Position numbers and translations under genes: made by a program. Shown here in pieces: positions 1 through 6,470 of a stretch of DNA of 8,969 nt; within the stretch, counting starts at the first letter, position 1; each line of letters starts with the position of its first letter. The notes beneath the pieces are model-generated. The model ran no database searches, was not told the origin of the DNA, and worked only from the letters and a program-made list of their open reading frames with translations. Source of the DNA: Candidatus Omnitrophota bacterium (lineage in GTDB: Bacteria; Omnitrophota; Gorgyraeia; Duberdicusellales; 4484-171); the NCBI GenBank assembly GCA_021735105.1, contig JAIPHS010000032.1:1-8969 (forward strand), given 5' to 3'.

Positions 1-1
1 A

Positions 2-703
2 ACCACAACCGGAAGAAGTTTAGCAGCAAGAATTGCAGTAAAGTGCTATGCTGGCTTAACTGCAGATTGTACGGGTTTAGAGATCGATAAAGATAAAAAA
101 ATATTGATTCAAACTAGGCCGGCTTTTGGGGGAAACATTATGGCTCAAATTATTTCGCCCAATTTTAGGCCTCAGATGGCAACTGTCCGCCATAAGGTGA
201 TGCCGGAAGCAAAGCCAGATCCTACGCGTAAAGGTGAAATAATAAAAGAGTCTTTTGACTCAAATAATGTCGATAGAAGAATAAAATTTCTAGATTTTGT
301 CAGAGAAGATGTCTCTACAGTAAATTTAGCTGAAGCTGATATTATAGTATCGGGGGGAAGAGGTTTAGGTAGCCCGGAAAATTTTAAAATAATCGAAGAG
401 CTAGCCAAAAATTTAGATGCTGCGATAGGTTCTTCGCGGGCTTGTGTTGATGCTGGATGGATTCCTTATTCTCATCAGGTAGGCCAGACTGGCCGGACAG
501 TTTGCCCTAAAATTTATATTGCTTGCGGAATATCAGGACAAATTCAACATTTGGTGGGGATGCAATCATCCGATTTAATTATTGCGATTAATAAAGATCC
601 CGATGCACCTATTTTTAAAGTGGCTGATTATGGAATTGTGGGTGATCTTTTTAAAGTGATACCGCTTCTTTCTAAGAAACTGAAAGAAGTATCGAATTGT
701 TAA
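2..703 (+). CDS. etfA: Electron transfer flavoprotein alpha subunit, 5' partial
   Basis: This is the FAD-binding C-terminal part of EtfA (FixB family). With EtfB it forms a soluble heterodimer that carries electrons between flavin dehydrogenases and a quinone or other acceptor. The frame is open from base 2, reading TTTGRSLAARIAVK, so the gene starts outside the window; the internal ATG at 104 is not the true start. Family hallmarks are clear: RPAFGGNIMA, SRACVDAGWIPYSHQVGQTG, CGISGQIQHLVGM and the closing INKDPDAPIFKVADYGIVGDL, which together build the FAD pocket. The C-terminus ends at the usual place, about 20 residues after GIVGDL. No etfB is visible; in most genomes it lies next to etfA, so it is probably to the left. 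The next gene starts 42 nt downstream and appears to have its own promoter. The family call is secure. Whether the protein belongs to a bifurcating Etf cannot be told from this part. Confidence 0.96.
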   Translation, partial: TTTGRSLAARIAVKCYAGLTADCTGLEIDKDKKILIQTRPAFGGNIMAQIISPNFRPQMATVRHKVMPEAKPDPTRKGEIIKESFDSNNVDRRIKFLDFVREDVSTVNLAEADIIVSGGRGLGSPENFKIIEELAKNLDAAIGSSRACVDAGWIPYSHQVGQTGRTVCPKIYIACGISGQIQHLVGMQSSDLIIAINKDPDAPIFKVADYGIVGDLFKVIPLLSKKLKEVSNC

Positions 704-729
704 TTTTAAAACGCAACTAACGTAATTGA

Positions 730-738
730 TGCTATAAA
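730..738 (+). promoter_or_regulatory. Extended -10 promoter candidate for smc
   Basis: TGCTATAAA matches an extended -10 element (TGn followed by TATAAA) and ends 7 nt before the ATG at 746. Transcription would be predicted to start at about 745, giving an essentially leaderless mRNA. No convincing -35 box lies at the usual distance, which extended -10 promoters can tolerate. The 5-bp inverted repeat TAACG (718-722) and CGTTA (739-743) flanks it. In AT-rich DNA such matches are common. The lack of any Shine-Dalgarno sequence before the ATG supports the reading. Confidence 0.4.
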
Positions 739-745
739 CGTTAAA

Positions 746-3700
746 ATGTATTTAAAAGAGTTAAACCTTTTTGGTTTCAAATCTTTCCCGGAAAAAACCT
801 CCCTTAAATTTGATTCTGGAATAACCGCAGTGGTTGGTCCAAATGGTTGCGGGAAATCAAATGTCTTTGACAGTATCAAGTGGGCGCTTGGTGAACAAAG
901 GCCAAAGTCGTTACGTGGTACAAAGATGGAAGATATTATCTTCAATGGAACTGAAAGTTATCCTGCCTTAAATTATGCTGAAGTCAGCCTGAATTTTTCT
1001 AATGAAGATAAATATTTACCGATCAATTATAATGAAGTATTAATCAGTAGAAGATTGTATCGTTCCGGGGAGAGTCAATATTTTATTAATAAAAGTCCGG
1101 TAAGGTTAAAAGATATTCAAAATCTTTTTCTGGGTACCGGGATTGGAGAATCTACTTATTCGTTTGTGGAACAAGGTAAAATTGAAGTATTTTTAAGTTA
1201 TAAACCGGAAGATAAGCGGTTAATTTTTGATGAAGCAAGCGGCATAGTAAAATATAAGGAAAGAAAAAAGGAAGCTTTACGCAGGCTTTCGGAGGCAGAT
1301 GATAATATTGTCCGTCTAGATGATATCTTAGGTGAAGTAAAAAGGCAAATTGGCTATCTAGAAAGACAAGCCCAAAAGGCTGAAAAATACAAAGAGGTTA
1401 AAAATAAACTGATTGATGTTGAAAAAAAGATAGCTGCTCAATCGGCTAAAGATTTGGATAAAAAAATTGACAATTCTGTTAATAATCTCAATTTGTCAAA
1501 AGAAAAAGAAACTGATATTGGCAACCAACTGTCTTTATTAAACAAAGAGTTAGAAGAAATAAATCAAAAACAAAGCAGCCTAAGGGGTGATTTAGAACAA
1601 ACCAATACATTAGTCGTGTCGGCTCAAGCTCAAATAAAAACTTACCAAAGCAATATCGAGTTGTCCAGCCAACGAATTGAAGAATTGAAAGAAAGAAGTA
1701 AACAGCTTGAGATAACCGGAAAAACCTTAGAAGAAAAAATTAATGTTCAAGATAGAAGAAGAGAAGAAGAGGCTATGCGGCTGGATGCTATTGAAGAAGA
1801 GGCAGGCAAAATAGAACATACTATAACTAATCTTTCTGTAGAAAAAGAAGATAAGACCGCGAAGATAAAGAAAGCCCAAAGTGATCTAAAGAAAGAAAAA
1901 GAAAACATTCTAATCTTAGAAGAACAAAAAACTAAAACTCATAATTCAACAATTGAACTACAGGCACAAATTTCTACTTTGCTAAATCGTAAAAAAAGAT
2001 TACTTTTAGATAAAGGAAAGCTTGATAATTTACTTTCGGAAAATTCTCAAAAATTAGAAAAAGCGGAGGATGATTATTCGCAAGTCTTTGATAAACTTAG
2101 CCAGTTAAAAGAAAAAAAACAAGGTTTAGCTAGCCAAGAGAAAGAAATTAATCAAGAAAATGAAAAGCTAAGAGGTTTGATGTCTGAAAAAGAAAAAGAT
2201 TTTTTTGAATTAAGCGCTTCTTACCAGTTTTTAAAAGAGTTTCGCACTAAGTATGAAACTTTTTCCCGGAAAGAAAATATTACAGTTCTTTTTGATAAAG
2301 ATCCCGGCAATATTAATAAGTTAGTTGCTTCTTTAAAGGATACAGAATTTAGCCAAGAAGGAGACCTTTTTAAAGCAAAATTAGAAGCCAAAGTTATTGC
2401 TTTTGACCAAGAACAGCTTCAGCAAAAAATTTCTAACCTAGAGGTTGAAAGCAATCAATTAAAGCAAAAGATTTATAATTTATCCGAACAAAAACAATCT
2501 TTGGATAAAAAACTATCTTTAGAAGATAACAATATTGAGCGTTATAAAAATGACCTTTCTCAAGTTCAACAAGATAAAGATTCAGCCAAGCGTGAAGTTA
2601 AAAGATTAAAAGAAGAATATGAATTGGTAGACGAAGAAACTAAGAATGCAATAACTGAAATTGATAAACTTCAGGCACAAAAAGATCAAGCTGAACAAGA
2701 AACAACCAGCAGCAGCCAAGAGTTAGAAAAGGTAAACAATGTTTTGTCTTCTTTACAAAATATAGTAGAAGATTGTGAACAATCCATAAGAGAAATAGAT
2801 ATTCAAACCGCCCAGGTTGTGGCTCAAAAAGAATCATTGCATAAAGAAAAGGATAGTATTAGCTCAAAAGTTGATTTTTTTAAAGAGGAAATTAATGAAT
2901 TTAACAATAATATCAAACAAGTAAAAGAGGAGAAGGAATCTGGACATAAACAAGTAAATTCTTTAGAGGAAAAAATAAAAGAATTAGAAGAGCAAATAGA
3001 AAAAGATAAAAAAAATATTAAGGATTCAGTTTACAAGAAAGAAGAACTTCAGAAAAAAGAAGTAGAACTCAATAAAGAAACATTAGGCCAAAGAGAAAAA
3101 ATTGATTGCCTTAAGCAGGAGCTTAATAGATTACAGCAAACTATTTATAACCAAAAACTTAAAGTACAAAGCTTAGAATACGAAAAAGAAAAAATTAAAG
3201 ATTATCTAAAACAAGTATATAATCTGGAGGTTGATCTTTCCTTATTGGAGCCGGATGATAGTTCCAGAGAAGAGCTTAACCAAAAGAAAGAAAAAATGCA
3301 AAAAAGGCTGAATTCTTTGGGAGAAGTAAATTTAGTTGCGATTGAGGAATTCCAGGAACTCAAAGAAAGAAGAGATTTCCTAGAAGCTCAAAGGCTGGAT
3401 TTGGTTACATCAAAAGATAATTTAAAAAAAGCTATTAATAAGATTAATCGCACTTCCCGCCAGATGTTTTTAGAAACTTTTGAAAAAATTGAAAAAGAAT
3501 TTAAGAAAAATTATAAGTTTTTATTTAATGGGGGTAGAGCAAAATTAATTTTGATTGACCCTGAAGACATTTTAGAATCAGGGGTTGAGATTGAAGTTCA
3601 ACCGCCCGGCAAAAAATTACAAAATGTATCTTTGTTATCTGGAGGAGAAAAAGCTCTTACCGCGATTGCTTTAATTTTTTCTATTTTTACTGTAAGGCCT

Positions 3701-3928
3701 TCTCCTTTATGCGTGCTTGATGAAATAGATGCACCTTTAGATGAGGCTAATGTCGATAGATTCAACCACATCTTAAAAGATTTTTCTAAACATGCTCAAT
3801 TTATTTTAATTTCCCATAATAAAAAAACTATGAGTAATGCTGATGTTTTGTATGGGGTTACTATGCAGACAAAAGGCGTTTCAAAATTAGTCTCTGTTAA
3901 ATTTGCAGAAGAAAAAGCTAAGACTTAG
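746..3928 (+). CDS. smc: Chromosome segregation SMC ATPase with reduced hinge
   Basis: SMC is the long coiled-coil ATPase of the bacterial condensin, which works with ScpA and ScpB to compact and segregate chromosomes by loop extrusion. The N-terminal head (residues 1 to about 165) has Walker A GPNGCGKSN (31-39), the R-loop stretch SLRGTKMEDIIFNGTE, and TGIGESTYSFVEQG. Coiled-coil arms span roughly 170-490 and 556-880. The C-terminal head has the signature LLSGGEKALTAIAL (963-976), Walker B LCVLDEID (988-995, catalytic Glu 993), the D-loop APLDEANV and the switch His 1024 in ILISHNKK. All ATPase residues are therefore present. The protein is 1060 residues, whereas typical bacterial SMC has about 1150-1200. 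The shortage falls mainly in the hinge: only about 60 non-coil residues (495-555) separate the arms, without the glycine-rich motifs of a normal hinge. The ATG at 746 gives the normal family start (MYLKELNLFGFKSF) but has no Shine-Dalgarno sequence. No scpA or scpB is in the window. Confidence 0.95.
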   Translation: MYLKELNLFGFKSFPEKTSLKFDSGITAVVGPNGCGKSNVFDSIKWALGEQRPKSLRGTKMEDIIFNGTESYPALNYAEVSLNFSNEDKYLPINYNEVLISRRLYRSGESQYFINKSPVRLKDIQNLFLGTGIGESTYSFVEQGKIEVFLSYKPEDKRLIFDEASGIVKYKERKKEALRRLSEADDNIVRLDDILGEVKRQIGYLERQAQKAEKYKEVKNKLIDVEKKIAAQSAKDLDKKIDNSVNNLNLSKEKETDIGNQLSLLNKELEEINQKQSSLRGDLEQTNTLVVSAQAQIKTYQSNIELSSQRIEELKERSKQLEITGKTLEEKINVQDRRREEEAMRLDAIEEEAGKIEHTITNLSVEKEDKTAKIKKAQSDLKKEKENILILEEQKTKTHNSTIELQAQISTLLNRKKRLLLDKGKLDNLLSENSQKLEKAEDDYSQVFDKLSQLKEKKQGLASQEKEINQENEKLRGLMSEKEKDFFELSASYQFLKEFRTKYETFSRKENITVLFDKDPGNINKLVASLKDTEFSQEGDLFKAKLEAKVIAFDQEQLQQKISNLEVESNQLKQKIYNLSEQKQSLDKKLSLEDNNIERYKNDLSQVQQDKDSAKREVKRLKEEYELVDEETKNAITEIDKLQAQKDQAEQETTSSSQELEKVNNVLSSLQNIVEDCEQSIREIDIQTAQVVAQKESLHKEKDSISSKVDFFKEEINEFNNNIKQVKEEKESGHKQVNSLEEKIKELEEQIEKDKKNIKDSVYKKEELQKKEVELNKETLGQREKIDCLKQELNRLQQTIYNQKLKVQSLEYEKEKIKDYLKQVYNLEVDLSLLEPDDSSREELNQKKEKMQKRLNSLGEVNLVAIEEFQELKERRDFLEAQRLDLVTSKDNLKKAINKINRTSRQMFLETFEKIEKEFKKNYKFLFNGGRAKLILIDPEDILESGVEIEVQPPGKKLQNVSLLSGGEKALTAIALIFSIFTVRPSPLCVLDEIDAPLDEANVDRFNHILKDFSKHAQFILISHNKKTMSNADVLYGVTMQTKGVSKLVSVKFAEEKAKT

Positions 3929-3929
3929 C
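3912..3929 (-). terminator. Possible intrinsic terminator of the cyclase gene
   Basis: Read on the minus strand, GCTAAGTCTTAGC (3929 to 3917) forms a 5-bp stem (GCTAA/TTAGC) around a 3-nt loop and is followed at once by TTTTTC (3916 to 3911). The cyclase stop codon lies inside the stem, and the same palindrome covers the smc stop on the other strand. The stem is short and AT-rich, so strength is doubtful. No T-run directly follows the palindrome in the plus direction, so it would not serve smc. Confidence 0.35.
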
Positions 3930-5085
3930 AGGTTACAGTGCAGTTTTTACCTTTATTTTTTGCCTCGTATAGGGCACCATCAGCTTTTTTGGTCAATTTT
4001 TTCTTTTCTATTCCATCTTTAGGAAAGTTAGCCACTCCAACACTTATTGTAAATCGATAGTTTAAAATATTATTTTTTGCTATCGATTTTCTAATTCTTT
4101 CTGCCAGCAAGCGAGCTTCTTTTTTGTCATTAGAAGGTAAAATTAAGGAAAATTCTTCTCCGCCATAACGACAAACTATATCAATTTTCCGGCAATTATT
4201 TTTTATAGTTTCTCCTATTTTTTTTAGTGCTTTATCTCCTTGAATATGGCCGAAACTATCATTATAGTTTTTAAAGTCATCAATATCGATCATTAAAACT
4301 GATATAGTTTGTTTGGTTGATTTTGCTTTAGCTAATTCTTCGTCTAGTTTATATTGAAAATAACCGTAGTTCCATAGGCCGGTTAAAGGGTCAGTATGGG
4401 CTTTGGTTAAGGTTAATTCAAAGCTATATGAGTTTTCAAGAGCTCCTGCTGCTTGTTCAGAAAACATCTCAAGCATCTTGAAGTCTTCTTTGCTAATCTT
4501 TTTTTTAGTTATGTAATTGTCTACAATCAATATAGCCGTGATTTCCCCTTTAATTTTCAATGGGGCAATAATAAATTCATCTAAGTTAAGTCTTTTTACT
4601 AAAGGATCGTCCTTTAGCTGCTTATTACCTTTTTTTATCCAGAAAATTTCCCCTTTTAGACTATCAAAAATTAATCCACTTTTTGGGTCTATAGGAAATT
4701 TAAGGGATTGAATAAATTTCATAAAATCAGGCTGGTTATTTTTATCTTTTTTAATAAGGTGGTAGTTTTCAATTAAAGTATAGAGATCTTTTTTTTCATC
4801 CGAGATATGTTGCCAAACCTCTGAAGCTTCTTTTCCATCCATCGGCCCAAGCCCCATAAAGCCTTTTATTTCTTTTTTTTCATTATCAACAAAAAAAAGT
4901 GCAGCACGGTTATATCTTAAACTTTGATGAGAGGTTAAGCCGGTTAAAATTATATAGCTAATTTCTTCTAGATGGAGAGTTTTTCTCATTGCTTTGGTGA
5001 GTTCATAAAATATTTCAAGGTGGGAGCGAGTTTTCTTTAGTTCTCTTTTTAACTCTTTTACTTTATCTTCTGGGGTTTTATCCAT
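3925..5085 (-). CDS. Soluble GAF-GGDEF diguanylate cyclase
   Basis: This enzyme is predicted to condense two GTP into the second messenger cyclic di-GMP. A short coiled-coil (residues about 5-35) leads into a GAF-type sensor domain (about 36-222, including FMGLGP at 76-81 and EFIIAPLKIKGEITAILIVD), then a GGDEF domain (about 228-386). The catalytic domain is intact: TDPLTGLWNYGYF, the metal-binding DIDDFK (267-272), NDSFGH, and the active-site GGEEF (308-312). RKID (299-302) stands exactly five residues before GGEEF, as in the product-inhibition I-site (RxxD) of PleD-like cyclases, so feedback inhibition by c-di-GMP is likely. No transmembrane segment or signal peptide is visible, so it should be cytoplasmic; the GAF ligand is unknown. 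The ATG at 5085 is the only good start, because an in-frame stop lies seven codons upstream with no start codon between. The gene converges on smc with a 4-bp overlap and diverges from queA. Confidence 0.93.
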   Translation of the reverse strand: MDKTPEDKVKELKRELKKTRSHLEIFYELTKAMRKTLHLEEISYIILTGLTSHQSLRYNRAALFFVDNEKKEIKGFMGLGPMDGKEASEVWQHISDEKKDLYTLIENYHLIKKDKNNQPDFMKFIQSLKFPIDPKSGLIFDSLKGEIFWIKKGNKQLKDDPLVKRLNLDEFIIAPLKIKGEITAILIVDNYITKKKISKEDFKMLEMFSEQAAGALENSYSFELTLTKAHTDPLTGLWNYGYFQYKLDEELAKAKSTKQTISVLMIDIDDFKNYNDSFGHIQGDKALKKIGETIKNNCRKIDIVCRYGGEEFSLILPSNDKKEARLLAERIRKSIAKNNILNYRFTISVGVANFPKDGIEKKKLTKKADGALYEAKNKGKNCTVTC

Positions 5086-5090
5086 AGTAA

Positions 5091-5120
5091 CTAGATAGCA
5101 TATTTACTGACTTTAGTCAA
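5091..5120 (-). other. Possible TTG-initiated leader mini-ORF before the cyclase
   Basis: On the minus strand a strong Shine-Dalgarno-like GGAGGA is followed, after a 2-nt gap, by TTG, eight sense codons (TKVSKYAI) and TAG. The stop lies 5 nt before the cyclase ATG, so translating ribosomes could be handed over. The same TTGACT can be read as a -35 box, and the two readings exclude each other. Such a short ORF can easily arise by chance. Confidence 0.2.
5092..5120 (-). promoter_or_regulatory. Promoter candidate for the cyclase gene
   Basis: On the minus strand TTGACT (5120 to 5115) is a good -35 match. It is followed after exactly 17 nt by TATCTA (5097 to 5092), which is preceded by TGC and so makes an extended -10. 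The -10 hexamer itself is a weak match. Predicted transcription starts at about 5085, the first base of the ATG, giving a leaderless mRNA. No Shine-Dalgarno sequence lies at normal spacing before that ATG, which is consistent with this. Confidence 0.4.
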
Positions 5121-5134
5121 GATCCTCCTCTTGA
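5117..5134. repeat. Inverted repeat in the divergent promoter region
   Basis: TCAAGA, 6-nt spacer, TCTTGA is a perfect inverted repeat in the 80-bp gap between the divergent cyclase and queA genes. It overlaps the putative -35 box of the cyclase, so it could be a regulator binding site. A 6-bp repeat is short, and no second copy was noticed elsewhere in the window. Confidence 0.3.
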
Positions 5135-5156
5135 GGGTTCATTTTTATATTTTTTC

Positions 5157-5165
5157 TGGTAGAAT
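5157..5165 (+). promoter_or_regulatory. Extended -10 promoter candidate for queA
   Basis: TGGTAGAAT fits the extended -10 pattern TGn-TAnnnT. Transcription would start near 5172, just upstream of the ATG at 5175 and downstream of the alternative ATG at 5166. There is no clear -35 box at 16-18 nt; TTGAGG at 5131 is 23 nt away, which is too far. Confidence 0.35.
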
Positions 5166-5174
5166 ATGAGGATT

Positions 5175-6203
5175 ATGGGAAAAGAAATATTTAAAGCAGC
5201 AAATTATGACTTCAAAATAGCTGAGCATTTAATTGCTCAATCACCAAAATATCCGAGGGATGAGTCTCGAATTTTAGTGTTAGAGAGAAAAACCGGCCGC
5301 TTAACTGAAAAAAAATTTAGAGATATAGTCGAATTTTTTCAGAAAGATGATTGTTTAGTTTTGAATAATACCAAAGTTTTTAAAGCTAGAATGTTTGCTA
5401 AAAAAGAAACAGGCGGCAAAATTGAAGTATTTTTGCTTAAAGAATTAAAGGAAGGCTGCTGGCAATGTTTAGTTAATCCGGCAAAAAGAGCTAAAATTGC
5501 CAACAAAATTTTTTTCGGCGATAGTTATCAGGCAGAGGTTTTAGATAAGAACTCTCAAGGATTGTTTATTTTGAAATTTTATCCGGCTCAAATTGATGAT
5601 TTAGTTAAAAGCAAAGGTGAGGTGCCTCTTCCTCCTTATATAAAAAAAAGATCAAAGCTAGAAGATTACCAAACTGTATATGCTAAAAAGCCTGGGGCTG
5701 CAGCTGCTCCTACAGCTGGATTGCATTTCACAAAAGATTTGCTAAATAAGTTAAAAGAAAAAGGAGTTAAGATTGCTTATCTTACCTTACATTGCGGCTT
5801 GGCTACTTTCCGGCCAATAAAAAAAGAAGATATACGTGACCACCCGATGGCAAAAGAGTATATAGAGTTATCAAAAGAAACGGCAGGGATCATAAATAAA
5901 GCTAAAAAGAAAAATAAAAGGATATTTGCTGTAGGCACGACTGCTGCAAGAAGCTTAGAAAGCTCAGCTATCAGCAGCTTAGAAGTAAGAACTTATTCGG
6001 GGCAGACCAGCCTTTATATAACCCCGGGTTATAAGTTTAAGGTGGTAGATGCTTTAATTACTAATTTTCATACTCCTTTATCTACCAACTTAGTCTTGGT
6101 ATCTTCATTTTCCTCGCCAAAATTAATAAAAAAGGCTTATGATTATAGCCAAGAAAGTAAATTTCGTTTTTTTAGTTTTGGCGATGCGATGTTAATCATC
6201 TAA
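5175..6203 (+). CDS. queA: tRNA preQ1(34) S-adenosylmethionine ribosyltransferase-isomerase
   Basis: QueA moves the ribosyl part of S-adenosylmethionine onto preQ1 at wobble position 34 of tRNAs with GUN anticodons, forming epoxyqueuosine, the next-to-last step to queuosine. Family signatures run the full length (numbering from the ATG at 5166): NYDFKIAEHLIAQ near the N-terminus, DCLVLNNTKVFKARM, GEVPLPPYI (151-159), YQTVYAKKPG (168-177), APTAGLHFT (181-189), LHCGLATFRP (208-217), VGTTAARSLE (256-265), and FKVVDALITNFHTPLST, closing with FRFFSFGDAMLI. The length of 342-345 residues is normal. Small deviations (CGLATF where VGxGTF is usual, and AKEY where HxEY is usual) do not suggest loss of function. 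Two in-frame ATGs exist at 5166 and 5175. I prefer 5175 because GAGG lies just upstream and the candidate promoter would start the RNA after 5166. Neither has an ideal Shine-Dalgarno sequence. No tgt or other queuosine gene is adjacent. Confidence 0.96.
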   Translation: MGKEIFKAANYDFKIAEHLIAQSPKYPRDESRILVLERKTGRLTEKKFRDIVEFFQKDDCLVLNNTKVFKARMFAKKETGGKIEVFLLKELKEGCWQCLVNPAKRAKIANKIFFGDSYQAEVLDKNSQGLFILKFYPAQIDDLVKSKGEVPLPPYIKKRSKLEDYQTVYAKKPGAAAAPTAGLHFTKDLLNKLKEKGVKIAYLTLHCGLATFRPIKKEDIRDHPMAKEYIELSKETAGIINKAKKKNKRIFAVGTTAARSLESSAISSLEVRTYSGQTSLYITPGYKFKVVDALITNFHTPLSTNLVLVSSFSSPKLIKKAYDYSQESKFRFFSFGDAMLII

Positions 6204-6218
6204 AAAAGATCGTTTTTT
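6202..6218 (+). terminator. Weak A/T hairpin after queA
   Basis: Directly at the queA stop, AAAAAA, GATCG, TTTTTT could form a 6-bp A/T-only stem with a 5-nt loop ending in a T-run. The stem has no G-C pair, so termination efficiency is doubtful. It is listed only because no better terminator is visible between queA and the next promoter. Confidence 0.2.
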
Positions 6219-6258
6219 CTTAAAATAAGGGGGAAATTAATCAATTTGGAGTTAGTTC

Positions 6259-6287
6259 TTGGCAAATATTCGGTGATTTTTTATATA
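6259..6287 (+). promoter_or_regulatory. Weak second promoter candidate in the queA downstream gap
   Basis: TTGGCA (6259-6264), 17-nt spacer and TATATA (6282-6287) resemble a sigma-70-type promoter upstream of the stronger one at 6339. It might be a tandem promoter for the EF-G-like gene. The stretch is AT-rich, which makes chance matches likely. No ORF or RNA gene was recognised between 6204 and 6338. Confidence 0.2.
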
Positions 6288-6338
6288 ACTTGTTGATTGT
6301 AAACATCTTATGAAAAAATAAAAAAAAAGCGCATTTCA

Positions 6339-6367
6339 TTGACTCTTGAGGATATTTTTAATATAAT
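6339..6367 (+). promoter_or_regulatory. Near-consensus housekeeping promoter for the EF-G-like gene
   Basis: TTGACT (6339-6344) and a perfect TATAAT (6362-6367) are separated by exactly 17 nt, so this is the best promoter in the window. The predicted start is near 6374, which leaves a leader of about 97 nt before the ATG at 6471. The strength fits an abundantly expressed translation-related gene. The small gap to the following gene suggests it drives both. Confidence 0.75.
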
Positions 6368-6373
6368 AACAGT

Positions 6374-6470
6374 TTACCAAGTATAAGACACTTCGCCGAG
6401 TAATTCGGCTCAGTGTCATTGAAAATAAAGGTATACTCTAAATAGTTGCATTTTCAATGAGGGGGTAATT
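6374..6470 (+). promoter_or_regulatory. Structured 5' leader of the EF-G-like gene, with strong RBS
   Basis: Two hairpins stand back to back. Hairpin 1 (6387-6417) pairs GACACT with AGTGTC and GCCGA with TCGGC, separated by a symmetric TC/TC internal loop and capped by GTAAT. Hairpin 2 (6417-6459) pairs CATTGAAAAT with ATTTTCAATG, a perfect 10-bp stem around a 23-nt loop. It is followed at once by the Shine-Dalgarno stretch GAGGGGG (6459-6465), 5 nt before the ATG. No run of T follows either hairpin, so neither looks like an intrinsic terminator, and I see no pyrimidine run that would mask the Shine-Dalgarno stretch. The shape suggests an mRNA leader controlling translation or stability. It does not match a riboswitch class I can name. 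Confidence 0.55.

Noticed and set aside
172..408. Minus-strand ORF of 78 codons inside etfA
   Set aside because: It lies opposite a strongly conserved EtfA coding region, with no recognisable motif and no Shine-Dalgarno sequence; it is a shadow frame.
706..945. Minus-strand ORF of 79 codons over the smc start
   Set aside because: It is antisense to the conserved SMC N-terminal head including Walker A, so it is a shadow frame.
2640..2837. Minus-strand ORF of 65 codons inside smc, hydrophobic
   Set aside because: Antisense of a Glu/Lys/Gln-rich coiled coil naturally reads as Leu/Phe-rich, so the apparent membrane-like composition is an artefact.
1430..3220. Repeated GAA/AAA-rich runs in smc that look like low-complexity or tandem repeats
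   Set aside because: They encode the heptad-patterned coiled-coil arms; no exact tandem unit is maintained.
4517..4711. Plus-strand ORF of 64 codons inside the cyclase gene
   Set aside because: It is antisense to the GAF domain coding region, with no independent support.
5946..5986. Short direct repeat AGCTTAGAA in queA
   Set aside because: It encodes two similar Ser-Leu-Glu stretches in the protein, is short, and has no sign of being mobile or regulatory.
6204..6338. Possible small gene or RNA in the gap after queA
   Set aside because: No ORF with start, stop and ribosome site of useful length was found, and no compact GC-rich fold; apart from a weak promoter match I see nothing supportable.
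6387..6417. Hairpin 1 of the EF-G-like leader as an intrinsic terminator or tRNA-like piece
   Set aside because: No U-run follows the stem, and it has no cloverleaf or CCA; a leader structure fits better.
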